Source: Kineosporia corallincola (lineage in GTDB: Bacteria > Actinomycetota > Actinomycetes > Actinomycetales > Kineosporiaceae). Taken from it: 64,000 nt of DNA. The stretch is taken from assembly GCF_018499875.1 (NCBI RefSeq), contig NZ_JAHBAY010000009.1:248001-312000 (forward strand), written 5' to 3'. Below, one piece after another: positions 15,824 through 24,530 of this stretch (position 1 is its first letter; each line of letters begins with the position of its first letter). The notes beneath the pieces were generated by a model. The model was not told the origin of the DNA. It did not search any database and saw only the letters and a program-made list of their open reading frames with translations. The position numbers and the translations under genes were made by a program.

Positions 15824-17013
15824 GGGTGCACCGCGCCCGAGGTGCCCGCCGTCCCCGGTTCACCGGTGACCAGGGCCGGGAGCTCGATCCGGCGGCCGGT
15901 GCGCGAGCTCTCCAGACCCGCCTCGGCCAGCCGCACGCCGCGCGCCCCGGCCAGCAGGTCGTAGGAGTACGGCCCGTCCTCGGCCACGTGCCGCAGGAAC
16001 TGCTCCCACTGGGTGCGGAAACCGTTGTCGAACACGTCGTTGTCGGGCACCTCGGCCCAGTCGGTGAAGTAGTCGTGGGTCTCGGCCAGATCGGGGTTCC
16101 AGACCGGTTTCGGGGTGGCCGTGCGGTGCTGGGCCCGGCAGCCGAACAGCCCGGCGACGGCGCTGCCGTGCGTGCCGTCGACCTGGAACTCGACCAGTTC
16201 CTTGCGGTTCACCCGCACCGCCCACGACGAGTTCACCTGGGCGATCACGCCGCCGGCCAGCTCGAACACGGCGTAGGCGGCGTCGTCGGCGGTGGCCGGG
16301 TACTCCCGGCCCTGCTCGTCGGTGCGGTTGGGCAGGTGCGTGACCGCGCGCGAGTAGACCGCCTCGACCGGACCGAACAGGTTCTCCAGCACATAGTTCC
16401 AGTGCGGGAACATGTCCGCGACGATGCCGCCGCCGTCCTCGCTGCGGTAGTTCCAGCTGGGCCGCTGGGCGCTCTGCCAGTCGCCCTCGAACACCCAGTA
16501 GCCGAACTCGCCGCGGATCGACAGGATGCGGCCGAAGAACCCGGACTCGACCAGGCGGGCCAGCTTGCGCAGGCCGGGCAGGTACAGCTTGTCGTGCACC
16601 ACGCCGTTCTTCACCCCGGCCGCCCGGGCCAGATCGGCGAGTTCCAGTGCCTCGCCGAGGGTTCCGGCAGTGGGCTTCTCGGTGTAGATCGCCTTGCCCG
16701 CGGCGATCGCCTGGCGGATGGCCGCCACCCGGGCCGAGGTGATCTGGAAGTCGCCGTAGACCTGCCACCGCGGGTCGCTCAGCGCGGCTCCGAGATCGGT
16801 TGTCCAGTCGGTGATGTCGTGCTTCTTGGCGATCTCCGCCAGCTTGCTTTCGCTGCGGCCGACCAGCAGCGGTTCCACCTGAACCCGGGTGCCGTCGGAG
16901 AGCGGTACGCCGCCGGCCTCGCGGATCGCGAGCACCGACCGCAGCAGGTGCTGCCGGTAGCCCATGCGTCCGGTGACGCCGTTCATGATGATCCCGATGG
17001 GCTCGTGTGCCAT
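15820..17013 (-). CDS. Gfo/Idh/MocA family oxidoreductase
   Basis: A 397-residue NAD(P)-dependent dehydrogenase. The N-terminal Rossmann domain has IGIIMNGVTGRMGYRQHLL, an unusual NGVTGRMG dinucleotide loop, and the family EKP motif as AIYTEKPTAGTLGEA. The C-terminal half is the substrate and oligomer sheet, with a catalytic-type His in FPHWNYVLENLFGP. ATG 17013 has a gaggag site upstream; the longer GTG 17151 form would run through operator DNA. It is long for the family (usual 330-390) and is coupled to the isomerase gene. It lies on the opposite strand to a second Gfo/Idh/MocA in the same cluster. Confidence 0.88.
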   Translation of the reverse strand: MAHEPIGIIMNGVTGRMGYRQHLLRSVLAIREAGGVPLSDGTRVQVEPLLVGRSESKLAEIAKKHDITDWTTDLGAALSDPRWQVYGDFQITSARVAAIRQAIAAGKAIYTEKPTAGTLGEALELADLARAAGVKNGVVHDKLYLPGLRKLARLVESGFFGRILSIRGEFGYWVFEGDWQSAQRPSWNYRSEDGGGIVADMFPHWNYVLENLFGPVEAVYSRAVTHLPNRTDEQGREYPATADDAAYAVFELAGGVIAQVNSSWAVRVNRKELVEFQVDGTHGSAVAGLFGCRAQHRTATPKPVWNPDLAETHDYFTDWAEVPDNDVFDNGFRTQWEQFLRHVAEDGPYSYDLLAGARGVRLAEAGLESSRTGRRIELPALVTGEPGTAGTSGAVHP

Positions 17014-17123
17014 GCCGGCTCCTCGTTCTGTGGCGATCGGGCGCGGGTCGATCGGCGATTCGATGCTCGCGCACGGGAAAAGGCGGCAGGGGGCCGGCGG
17101 CGGATCCGCTGCCGCAACCCTGC

Positions 17124-17137
17124 GGTAAACGCTTTCC
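17124..17137. promoter_or_regulatory. LacI-type operator, left copy
   Basis: GGTAAACGCTTTCC matches the imperfect palindrome bound by LacI/CcpA-like repressors (central CG, flanking AAA/TTT). It lies 110 bp upstream of the Gfo/Idh/MocA start and resembles the site at 17301. The cluster-end LacI protein is the probable binder. Confidence 0.6.
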
Positions 17138-17163
17138 GCAAAGCCTGGCACCTGCGGCCGGTG

Positions 17164-17207
17164 CGGTCAACCATTCGCCCTGGCGCAGGCGGGGAATGGT
17201 TTGACCG
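17164..17207. promoter_or_regulatory. Inverted repeat in the divergent intergenic region
   Basis: Arms CGGTCAACCATTC (17164-17176) and GAATGGTTTGACCG (17194-17207) are complementary with one bulged T, separated by 17 nt. It lies midway between the two LacI-type sites and may be a second regulator's binding site or an upstream activating element. Confidence 0.45.
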
Positions 17208-17300
17208 GCTCTGATCGACTTCGCCGTGTCCAGATCGTGGCTAAAAGTTGTCGGCAAGCATTGCGGGGTCGGGCGTGAGCTGTTTCACTGGTCCCGCGCT

Positions 17301-17314
17301 GGATAGCGCTTTCC
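17301..17314. promoter_or_regulatory. LacI-type operator, right copy
   Basis: GGATAGCGCTTTCC is a near-palindrome of the same type as the site at 17124, 39 bp before the TTG start of the ABC permease gene. Centre-to-centre spacing from the left copy is 177 bp. Repression of both divergent operons by one LacI protein would explain the pair. Confidence 0.6.
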
Positions 17315-17352
17315 CCTGCGGCAACGTGGCTTGGCAGGTAAGGAGGTCGGCC

Positions 17353-18294
17353 TTGAGTGTGGTCAGTGAGATCCGGGCGCTGAAACAGCCCCCTGGAGGC
17401 TCCGGGCGCAAGGGGCGGGTCAGGACCCGTGACGGGAAGGCCGCCGCCGTCTTCCTCGCCCCCTGGTTGTTCGGGCTGGTCGTGATCACGGCCGGTCCCA
17501 TGCTGATGTCGTTGTACCTGTCCTTCACGGACTACAACCTGCTCAGCAATGCGAATTTCACCGGGCTGGACAACATCCAGCACATGCTGAACGACGATCG
17601 TCTGGCGAAAAGCCTTACGGTCACCCTGATCTACGTGTTCGTCTCGACCCCGATCCAGCTGGCCTTCGCCCTCGGGCTGGCCGTCGTGCTGGACCGCGGG
17701 CTGCGCGGCCTGTCGCTCTACCGCTCCATCTTCTACCTGCCCTCGCTGCTGGGTTCCAGCGTCGCGGTGGCGGTGCTGTGGAAGCGGGTGTTCGGCGTCG
17801 ACGGTCTGGTGAACCAGTTCCTGGCCGTGTTCGGGATCGACGGACCGGGCTGGATCTCCTCGCCCAGCACCGCGCTCTCCACGCTGATCCTGCTCCACGT
17901 CTGGACTTTCGGCGCCCCGATGGTGATCTTCCTGGCCGGCCTGCGGCAGATTCCCCGGGAGTTCTACGAGGCCGCCTCGGTCGACGGCGCGAGCCGGTGG
18001 CAGCAGTTCCGCACCATCACCGTGCCGATGCTGTCGCCCATCGTGTTCTTCAACCTGGTGCTCGGGCTGATCGGCGCGTTCCAGTCGTTCACCCAGGCCT
18101 TCGTGGTCTCCGACGGCCGCGGCGGGCCGTCCGACTCGACCCTGTTCTACACGCTGTACCTGTACCAGCAGGGTTTCGTGAACTTCAACATGGGCTACGC
18201 GTCGGCACTCGCCTGGCTGCTCCTGCTGATCATCGCGCTGTTCACGGCCATCAACTTCTGGGTCTCGAAATTCTGGGTTTTCTATGACAACTGA
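17353..18294 (+). CDS. Carbohydrate ABC transporter permease (MalF/UgpA type)
   Basis: A 313-residue permease with six membrane segments, starting with VFLAPWLFGLVVITAGPML. The EAA loop that docks the ATPase is EAASVDGASRWQQF, near residue 220. TTG 17353 is chosen because aaggaggtcgg lies directly upstream and the conserved protein begins soon after; an extension to GTG 17248 would cover the operator. It overlaps the next permease gene by 11 nt. The cluster has no ATPase gene, as is usual for actinobacterial sugar importers that share MsiK. Confidence 0.9.
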   Translation: MSVVSEIRALKQPPGGSGRKGRVRTRDGKAAAVFLAPWLFGLVVITAGPMLMSLYLSFTDYNLLSNANFTGLDNIQHMLNDDRLAKSLTVTLIYVFVSTPIQLAFALGLAVVLDRGLRGLSLYRSIFYLPSLLGSSVAVAVLWKRVFGVDGLVNQFLAVFGIDGPGWISSPSTALSTLILLHVWTFGAPMVIFLAGLRQIPREFYEAASVDGASRWQQFRTITVPMLSPIVFFNLVLGLIGAFQSFTQAFVVSDGRGGPSDSTLFYTLYLYQQGFVNFNMGYASALAWLLLLIIALFTAINFWVSKFWVFYDN

Positions 18295-19195
18295 CACGTC
18301 GGTGGCCCCGCCCGTGGCGCAGCCACCCCAGCAGCCCGCTTCCGTGCACACGTCCCGGCGCGGCGTCCGTTCCCGGATCGGCTCCGTGTTGCGTCACGCC
18401 CTGCTGATCCTGGCCGCGTTCGTGATGCTGTACCCGTTGCTCTGGATGATCGCCAGCTCACTCCGGCCGGACAACGAGATCTTCAGCAGCTACGGCATTT
18501 TCGTGAACACGTTCGACACCTCGCACTACCCGGACGGGTGGAACGCGCTGGCCCAGCCGTTCAGCGGCTACCTGCTGAACTCGGCGATCGTGGTGCTCGG
18601 GGCGATCCTGGGCAACCTGGTGTCGTGCTCGATGGCGGCGTACGCCTTCGCCCGGCTCGACTTCCCGTTCAAGCGCAGTGCTTTCGCGGTGATGCTGCTG
18701 ACGATCATGCTGCCCGTGCACGTGGTCATCGTTCCGCAGTACATCCTCTGGGCGAACCTGGACCTGATCAACACGTTCGTGCCGCTGATCCTGCCCAAGT
18801 GGCTGGCCACGGACGCGTTCTTCATCTTCCTCATGGTCCAGTTCATCCGCGGCATCCCGCGTGAGCTCGACGAGGCCGCCCGCATCGACGGCGCCGGTCA
18901 CGCCCGGATCTTCCTGCGGATCATCCTGCCCCTGATGGTCCCGGCCCTGGCGACCACCACGATCTTCACGTTCATCTGGACCTGGAACGACTTCTTCACC
19001 CAGCTGATCTTCCTGACCGACCCGAACCTCTACACGGTGCCGGTCGCCCTGCGCTCGTTCATCGACGCACAGGAGAACAGCTCGTACGGCTCGCTCTTCG
19101 CGATGAGCGTGGTGTCCCTCATCCCCATCTTCCTGGCGTTCCTGCTCGGTCAGCGCTACCTGATCCAGGGCATCGCCACCACCGGAGGCAAGTAA
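18284..19195 (+). CDS. Carbohydrate ABC transporter permease (MalG type)
   Basis: A 303-residue permease with six membrane helices and EAA loop DEAARIDGAGHARIFLRI. The cytoplasmic N-terminal 35 residues are Pro/Ala-rich. It starts within the end of the upstream permease gene and its stop shares a base with the binding-protein start (TAATG), so the three transporter genes are translationally coupled. Confidence 0.92.
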   Translation: MTTDTSVAPPVAQPPQQPASVHTSRRGVRSRIGSVLRHALLILAAFVMLYPLLWMIASSLRPDNEIFSSYGIFVNTFDTSHYPDGWNALAQPFSGYLLNSAIVVLGAILGNLVSCSMAAYAFARLDFPFKRSAFAVMLLTIMLPVHVVIVPQYILWANLDLINTFVPLILPKWLATDAFFIFLMVQFIRGIPRELDEAARIDGAGHARIFLRIILPLMVPALATTTIFTFIWTWNDFFTQLIFLTDPNLYTVPVALRSFIDAQENSSYGSLFAMSVVSLIPIFLAFLLGQRYLIQGIATTGGK

Positions 19196-20520
19196 TGAGC
19201 ACCCCCTTCTCCCGCCGGTCACTGCTCGGCGGCGCGTTCGCCGGCCTGTCGATGGCCGGCCTGGCCGCCTGCGGCGTGAACAACGACACCGCGGCGGGCG
19301 ACATCGCTCTGTCCGACGAGGACGTGACGCTGCGCCTGACCTGGTGGGGCTCGGACGCCCGGCACGAGGCCACCCAGAAGGTGATCGACGCGTTCCACCA
19401 GGAGAACCCGAAGATCACGGTCAAGGGCGAGTTCGCCGACTGGACCGGCTACTGGGACCGGCTGGCCACCACCTTCGCCGCCAACGACGCCGCCGACGTG
19501 GTGCAGATGGACGAGCTGTACCTGCGCACCTACGCCGACCGCGGCTCGCTGCTCGACCTGACCAAGACCAAGGAGTTCCTCGACACCAGCGGCATCGACG
19601 CCGTCACCCTGGCGGCCGGCCAGGCCGGTGGCACCCAGTACGGGCTGCCGATCGGCAAGGGCGCGCTGTCGGTCGTCACCAACAAGACGGTGTTCGACAA
19701 GTACGGCATCGACCTGCCCGACGACTCGTCCTGGACCTGGGAGGACTTCGCCCAGCTCTCCTCGGACATCGCCAAGGCCTCGGACGGCGACGTGGTCGGG
19801 GCCGGGGCCCTGGGCACCGAGGCCGCCCTGATCACGATCTTCGCCCGGCAGCACGGCGGCACCCTGTTCGACGACTCCGGCAAGGTGGTGCTCGACCCGG
19901 ACGTGCTGGCCCAGCTGTGGGAGCTCACACTCAAGATGGCCGGTGACGGCGCGCCCTCGGCCGAGTCGTCGGCCGAGCAGCTCACCGCCACGCTGAACCA
20001 GACCTGGCTGGTGCTGGGCAAGCAGGCGATGAACTTCAACTACAACACCCAGATCTCCGCCCTCCAGGCGGCGGCGAAGGACACCGAGTTCGTACTGCTC
20101 CAGCTGCCGCGGTCGGCCGACGGCAGCTCGCCCGGCTTCTACTACAAGCCGTCGATGTACTGGTCCATCTCCTCGGGCAGCGAGCACCCGGCCGAGGCCG
20201 CGAAATTCGTGGACTACCTGACCAACTCGCCGGAGGCGGCGAAGATCATCGGCACCGACCGGGGCATCCCGGCCAACGCGCAGACGCTGGAGGCCATCCG
20301 CTCCTCGCTGGACGCCCCCTCGGAGCAGGCCGCGGCGTTCAACGACAAGGTGGCCTCGCTGGTCACCGACCCGCCCGCGCTCACCCCGGCCGGCGCCAGC
20401 GACATCAACAACCTCACCGGGCGCTACGTGCAGGAGGTGCTGTTCAAGCGGCAGACTCCGGCCGAGGCCGCGAAGAAGTACCTGGAGGAGCTGACCAGCG
20501 CCGTCGACAGCGCCTCCTGA
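19195..20520 (+). CDS. Sugar ABC transporter substrate-binding lipoprotein (Tat signal)
   Basis: A 441-residue extracellular solute-binding protein, family 1. The N-terminus has a twin-arginine motif (SRRSLLGG), a hydrophobic core and lipobox LAAC, so it is probably exported folded and lipid-anchored. The mature part has the type I sugar-binding layout (LTWWGSDARHEATQKVIDAF, then SSWTWEDFAQLS, and FYYKPSMYWSISSGSEHPAE). The substrate is unknown, but linkage to dehydrogenase, isomerase and DUF6807 genes suggests a sugar, sugar acid or glycoside. Confidence 0.92.
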   Translation: MSTPFSRRSLLGGAFAGLSMAGLAACGVNNDTAAGDIALSDEDVTLRLTWWGSDARHEATQKVIDAFHQENPKITVKGEFADWTGYWDRLATTFAANDAADVVQMDELYLRTYADRGSLLDLTKTKEFLDTSGIDAVTLAAGQAGGTQYGLPIGKGALSVVTNKTVFDKYGIDLPDDSSWTWEDFAQLSSDIAKASDGDVVGAGALGTEAALITIFARQHGGTLFDDSGKVVLDPDVLAQLWELTLKMAGDGAPSAESSAEQLTATLNQTWLVLGKQAMNFNYNTQISALQAAAKDTEFVLLQLPRSADGSSPGFYYKPSMYWSISSGSEHPAEAAKFVDYLTNSPEAAKIIGTDRGIPANAQTLEAIRSSLDAPSEQAAAFNDKVASLVTDPPALTPAGASDINNLTGRYVQEVLFKRQTPAEAAKKYLEELTSAVDSAS

Positions 20521-20573
20521 CCAGCCCCCACCGGTAGCCAGACCAGCATCATCCAGCGCAGGAGGGACACGTC

Positions 20574-21677
20574 ATGCCCAGCGGCAGCAGGTACCGGGTG
20601 GCGATCGTGGGGGCGGGGGCGATCGCCGGGGCACACCTGAAGGCGGTCCAGGCCCTCGGTGACCGGGCCGAGGTGGTCGCGGTCGCCGACCTGGACGGTG
20701 ACCGGGCCACCGGGTTCGCCACGCAACACGGTGTGCCGCAGGCGTTCACCGACGTCCCCACCCTGCTCGAGCAGGCCCGGCCCGACCTGGTGTCGGTCTG
20801 CACGCCGCCGGGGGCCCACCGGGAGACCGTGCTGGCGGCGCTCGCGGCGGGTGCCTGGGTGTGGTGCGAGAAACCGCCGGTGCTGTCGCTGGCCGAGTAC
20901 GACGAGCTGGCCGGTGCGGAGGGTGAGCAGGGCCCCTACGTGGGGTACGTGTTCCAGCACCGGTTCGGCTCGGCCGCCCGCACCTTCCGCGAGCAGGTGG
21001 CGGCCGGCACCCTCGGCCGCCCGCACGTCGCGGTCTGCCACACGCTCTGGTACCGCGACCACGACTACTACGCGGTGCCGTGGCGCGGGAAGTGGGAGAC
21101 CGAGGGCGGCGGCCCGGCGATGGGCCACGGCATCCACCAGATGGACCTGATGCTGTCGCTGCTCGGCGACTGGCGCGAGATCACCGCGCTGATGGGCACT
21201 CTCGACCGGGACGTGCAGACCGAGGACGTGTCGGTGGCCGCGGTGTCGTTCGAGAGCGGGGCGCTGGCCACCGTGGTGAACAGCGTGCTGTCGCCGCGGC
21301 AGACCAGTTACCTGCGGTTCGACCTGACCGACGCCACGGTCGAGGTGGAACACCTGTACGGCTACGACAACTCGAACTGGACCTGGACGCCGCGCGAGGG
21401 GGTGGACGCCTCCGGCTGGGCGCCCGCCACCGACGAGGCCAGCTCGCACACCGCGCAGCTGGGCGCCTACCTGGACGCGATGGACGCGGGGGAGCGGCCA
21501 CCGGCCAGCGGCCACGACGGCCGCCGCAGCCTGGAACTGGTTGCCGCGCTGTACCAGTCCGCCATCACCGGGCAGCCGGTGCGGCGGACGGACCTGAAGC
21601 CCGGAAACCCCTTCTACACCGCACTCGACGGCGGCGGTCGCTACACGCCGCACCGTCCCGGGGAGGACGCCCGATGA
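20574..21677 (+). CDS. Gfo/Idh/MocA family oxidoreductase
   Basis: A 367-residue NAD(P)-dependent sugar dehydrogenase. The Rossmann loop is VAIVGAGAIAGAHLKAV and the EKP motif is VWCEKPPVLSLAEYD. The conserved C-terminal active-site segment is GGGPAMGHGIHQMDLMLSLL, including the catalytic-type His. ATG 20574 has caggaggg upstream. It overlaps the next gene (DUF6807) by 4 nt, indicating coupled translation; DUF6807 and Gfo/Idh/MocA genes are commonly neighbours. Confidence 0.92.
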   Translation: MPSGSRYRVAIVGAGAIAGAHLKAVQALGDRAEVVAVADLDGDRATGFATQHGVPQAFTDVPTLLEQARPDLVSVCTPPGAHRETVLAALAAGAWVWCEKPPVLSLAEYDELAGAEGEQGPYVGYVFQHRFGSAARTFREQVAAGTLGRPHVAVCHTLWYRDHDYYAVPWRGKWETEGGGPAMGHGIHQMDLMLSLLGDWREITALMGTLDRDVQTEDVSVAAVSFESGALATVVNSVLSPRQTSYLRFDLTDATVEVEHLYGYDNSNWTWTPREGVDASGWAPATDEASSHTAQLGAYLDAMDAGERPPASGHDGRRSLELVAALYQSAITGQPVRRTDLKPGNPFYTALDGGGRYTPHRPGEDAR

Positions 21678-22567
21678 GCACCGCTCTCACCGTCAGCCAC
21701 CAGCACGGCCACAGCATCGCGCTGGGGGTGGGCCGGGTGGAGATCCTGCGTTACGTGTACGGCGAACAGATGCCCCAGTTCGAGGCGCCCAAGCCGTTCC
21801 TGCACCCGATCCGGACCCTGTCCGGGGCGCTGGTGTCGGCGTACCGGCCGTGGGACCACCGCTGGCACAAGGGTCTTCAGATGACCTGGTCGCACGTGTC
21901 GGGACAGAACTTCTGGGGCGGCAACACCTACGTGCACGGCACCGGCTACGTGCCGCTGGAGAACGTCGGCGGGATGCGGCACGACGGCTTCGGCGTCATC
22001 GAGCACGACGGTTCCGGCCTGACCCTCCAGGAGCGGCTGACCTGGGTGACCCAGGGCGGCGAGGAGTGGGTCTCGGAGACGCGCGGGCTGCGGGTGCACG
22101 ACATCGACACGCAGCGCGGGTCGTACGCCATCGACGTCCACAGTGAACTGACGAACGTCCGGGGCGAGAACCTGGAACTGGGCAGCCCGACCACCCACGG
22201 TCGCGAGAACGCCGGCTACACCGGGTGGTTCTGGCGCGGGCCGCGCGGCCTGACCGGTGGCCGGGTGCTGGCCGCCGACGGGGCCGGGCCGGAGGCGATG
22301 GGCACACCGTCGGCCTGGCTGGCCTACACCGGGCCGAACGACGAGGTGGACGGCGAGGTGACGATCCTGGCGGTGGCCGGGAAGACGTCGCACGGCTCGC
22401 TGGAGTGGTTCGTGCGCAACGAGCCGTTCCCGGCGATCGCGCCGTCACCGGCCTTCCACGACGAGATCGTGCTGACACCGGGCGAGACCCTCACGCTCTC
22501 GCACACCTTCGTGATGGCCGACGGCGCGTGGACCCGGGACGACGTCGAGAGCTACCTGTCGCGATGA
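21674..22567 (+). CDS. DUF6807 (PmoA-like) family protein
   Basis: A 297-residue beta-rich protein with the family's conserved core: LHPIRTLSGALVSAYRPWDH, RWHKGLQMTWSHV and FWGGNTY. The family is often labelled methane oxygenase PmoA in databases, but this soluble protein bears no relation to membrane methane monooxygenase. Its fold resembles galactose-mutarotase-like sandwiches, and it is found beside sugar dehydrogenases. ATG 21674 overlaps the upstream stop by 4 nt. Its biochemical role is unknown; a part in processing oxidised sugars or keto-glycosides is inferred from context. Confidence 0.85.
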   Translation: MSTALTVSHQHGHSIALGVGRVEILRYVYGEQMPQFEAPKPFLHPIRTLSGALVSAYRPWDHRWHKGLQMTWSHVSGQNFWGGNTYVHGTGYVPLENVGGMRHDGFGVIEHDGSGLTLQERLTWVTQGGEEWVSETRGLRVHDIDTQRGSYAIDVHSELTNVRGENLELGSPTTHGRENAGYTGWFWRGPRGLTGGRVLAADGAGPEAMGTPSAWLAYTGPNDEVDGEVTILAVAGKTSHGSLEWFVRNEPFPAIAPSPAFHDEIVLTPGETLTLSHTFVMADGAWTRDDVESYLSR

Positions 22568-23277
22568 GCGCCCCGCTGCCCGGTGGGGTGGGCCTGAGCG
22601 CCCTGCGGGTGTATCCGTGGGAGGCGCTCGACGGTCTCTGCGGCGGCTCACCCCACCTGCATGTGTGCTGCACCGAGGCCTATCTCGTGGTCTCCGGCAG
22701 CGGCCGGCTGCACACGCTGACCACGGCCGGGTTCGAGGAGCACCCGCTCGGCCCGGGTGACATGGTCTGGTTCACGCCGGGCACGATCCACCGGGCCGTC
22801 AACGACGGCGACCTGCGGGTGCTGGTGCTGATGCAGAACTCGGGCCTGCCGGAGGCCGGGGACGCGGTGCTCACCTTCCCGCCGGAGCACCTCACCGACC
22901 GGGACACCTACCTGCGGGCCCGTGACCTGGCCGGGCCGGACGGCGTCCCCTCGGCCGAGCGCGCCCGGCGGCGCCGCGACCTGGCGGTCGAGGGCTTCAC
23001 CGCGCTGCGGGCGGCCGGCCAGGCGGGCGACCCGAAGCCGCTGGAGCAGTTCCAGGCCGCGGCCGCCGCCCTGGTCACGCCGGTGCTGGAGGACTGGCGG
23101 GCGATCCTCGACACCGGTGCGGCGCAGGCGGTGCGGCAGACCACGGCCCAGCTCGACGCCCTGGCCGCGGGCGACCACTCGCACCTGCGCGAGGCCGCCG
23201 TGATCCGGCAGGAACGCCCGGCCCAGGACACCTTCGGCATGTGCGGCTTCCTCAGCGCCTACCCGATCCAGCCGTGA
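22564..23277 (+). CDS. Cupin-domain protein of the sugar cluster
   Basis: A 237-residue protein. Residues about 15-95 form one cupin barrel, with a metal-site pattern in SPHLHVCCTEAYLVVSGSG and the second motif PGDMVWFTPGTIHRAV. The rest is helical (ERARRRRDLAVEGFTAL onward) and ends MCGFLSAYPIQP. ATG 22564 overlaps the DUF6807 stop by 4 nt, placing it last in a six-gene coupled operon. It may be an isomerase, a mutarotase-like enzyme or a sugar sensor; the sequence does not decide. Confidence 0.8.
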   Translation: MSAPLPGGVGLSALRVYPWEALDGLCGGSPHLHVCCTEAYLVVSGSGRLHTLTTAGFEEHPLGPGDMVWFTPGTIHRAVNDGDLRVLVLMQNSGLPEAGDAVLTFPPEHLTDRDTYLRARDLAGPDGVPSAERARRRRDLAVEGFTALRAAGQAGDPKPLEQFQAAAAALVTPVLEDWRAILDTGAAQAVRQTTAQLDALAAGDHSHLREAAVIRQERPAQDTFGMCGFLSAYPIQP

Positions 23278-23370
23278 TCCCGGTGGGGAACGGGACCGGA
23301 GGGACTCCCGGATGACCAGCAGCCCGACGACGTGCATCAGCCCTGATCACCCTGCGGCAGAATCGGTGCC

Positions 23371-24471
23371 ATGCGTGACCTCGACAGAAGCTCCGGCGGC
23401 GTGCCCCTGGTGACGCTGGCCGACGTGGCCGCCCTGGCGGGGGTGTCGCTGGCCACGGCGTCGCGCGCGCTGAACGGGAGCAAGAACCGGCGGGTGGCCG
23501 ACGACCTGCGTGAGCGCGTGCTGGAGGCGGCCCGCCGGCTGGACTACGCGCCCAACCCGAACGCCCAGGCGGTGGCCCGCGGGCGCACCGACTCGGTCGG
23601 CCTGGTGATGCACGACATCGCCGACCCCTACTTCTCCTCGATCGCGGCCGGGGTGATCGCCGGGGCCGAGGACCAGGGTCTGGCCGTCACCATCGCCACC
23701 ACCGGGCGGCGGCCGGGCGCGGAGCTGGAGAGCGTGGCCCGGCTGCGGCGCCAGCGGGCCCGGGCGATCGTGCTGGTCGGCAGCCGGCTGTCCGACCAGG
23801 TCGCGACCGCCCGGCTGATCGAGGAGTTCGAGGCCTACGTGGAGGGTGGCGGCCGGGTGGCGGCCATCACCCAGCCGGTGCTGCCGGTGGACACGCTGGC
23901 CATCGAGAACCGGGCCGGGGCGCAGGCCCTGGCACAGGCCCTGGTCGAGCTGGGGCACCGCGAGTTCGCCGTGCTGGCGGGCGATCCGGCGGTGATGACC
24001 TCGCAGGACCGGCTGGCCGGGTTCCGCGACGGGCTGCGCCGCACCGGCACCCGGCTGGCCCGGGAGAACGTGCTGCGCACCGCCTTCACCCGGGACGGCG
24101 GCTACGAGGCGATGCGGCGGCTGATCGCCCGGGCCCCCGCGGTGTCGTGCGTGTTCGCGGTGAACGACGTGATGGCCGTGGGCGCGATGGCGGCGCTGCG
24201 GGAGGCCGGGCTGGTGGCCGGGCACGACGTGGCGATCGCCGGTTTCGACGACATCGAGACCCTGCGCGACGTCACGCCCGCCCTCAGCACGGTCGGGGTG
24301 CCGCTGCGTGACCTGGGCACCCAGGCGCTCGGGCTGGCGCTGCGCGAGTCCGGGACGCCGGTCGAGGTGGTGCGGGTGGCCGGGCACGTGCAGCTGCGCG
24401 AGAGCACACCGCCCGCCACCGGGCGCACCCTGGCCACGGCGCTGGAGGAGGCGCGCGTTCTGCGGGCGTGA
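23371..24471 (+). CDS. LacI-family transcriptional regulator of the sugar cluster
   Basis: A 366-residue repressor: residues about 14-62 are the LacI helix-turn-helix (VTLADVAALAGVSLATASRA) and hinge (PNPNAQAVARGRTDSVGLVM), followed by a periplasmic-binding-type effector domain (VFAVNDVMAVGAMAALREAG, AIAGFDDIE). ATG 23371 lies exactly 7 nt after CAGAAT (23358-23363) with no ribosome site, indicating a leaderless transcript. It follows the cluster's last gene by 93 nt. The LacI-type sites at 17124 and 17301 are its likely targets. Confidence 0.92.
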   Translation: MRDLDRSSGGVPLVTLADVAALAGVSLATASRALNGSKNRRVADDLRERVLEAARRLDYAPNPNAQAVARGRTDSVGLVMHDIADPYFSSIAAGVIAGAEDQGLAVTIATTGRRPGAELESVARLRRQRARAIVLVGSRLSDQVATARLIEEFEAYVEGGGRVAAITQPVLPVDTLAIENRAGAQALAQALVELGHREFAVLAGDPAVMTSQDRLAGFRDGLRRTGTRLARENVLRTAFTRDGGYEAMRRLIARAPAVSCVFAVNDVMAVGAMAALREAGLVAGHDVAIAGFDDIETLRDVTPALSTVGVPLRDLGTQALGLALRESGTPVEVVRVAGHVQLRESTPPATGRTLATALEEARVLRA

Positions 24472-24530
24472 GGCCGCCGGGACCGGAAAACGGCTCGCCG
24501 CGTGCGGAACGGGCGACGAGGATGGCCCGC

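Noticed and set aside
21674-22567. Methane or ammonia monooxygenase subunit (PmoA label)
   Set aside because: The protein is soluble and unrelated to membrane PmoA; the label comes from a family name.
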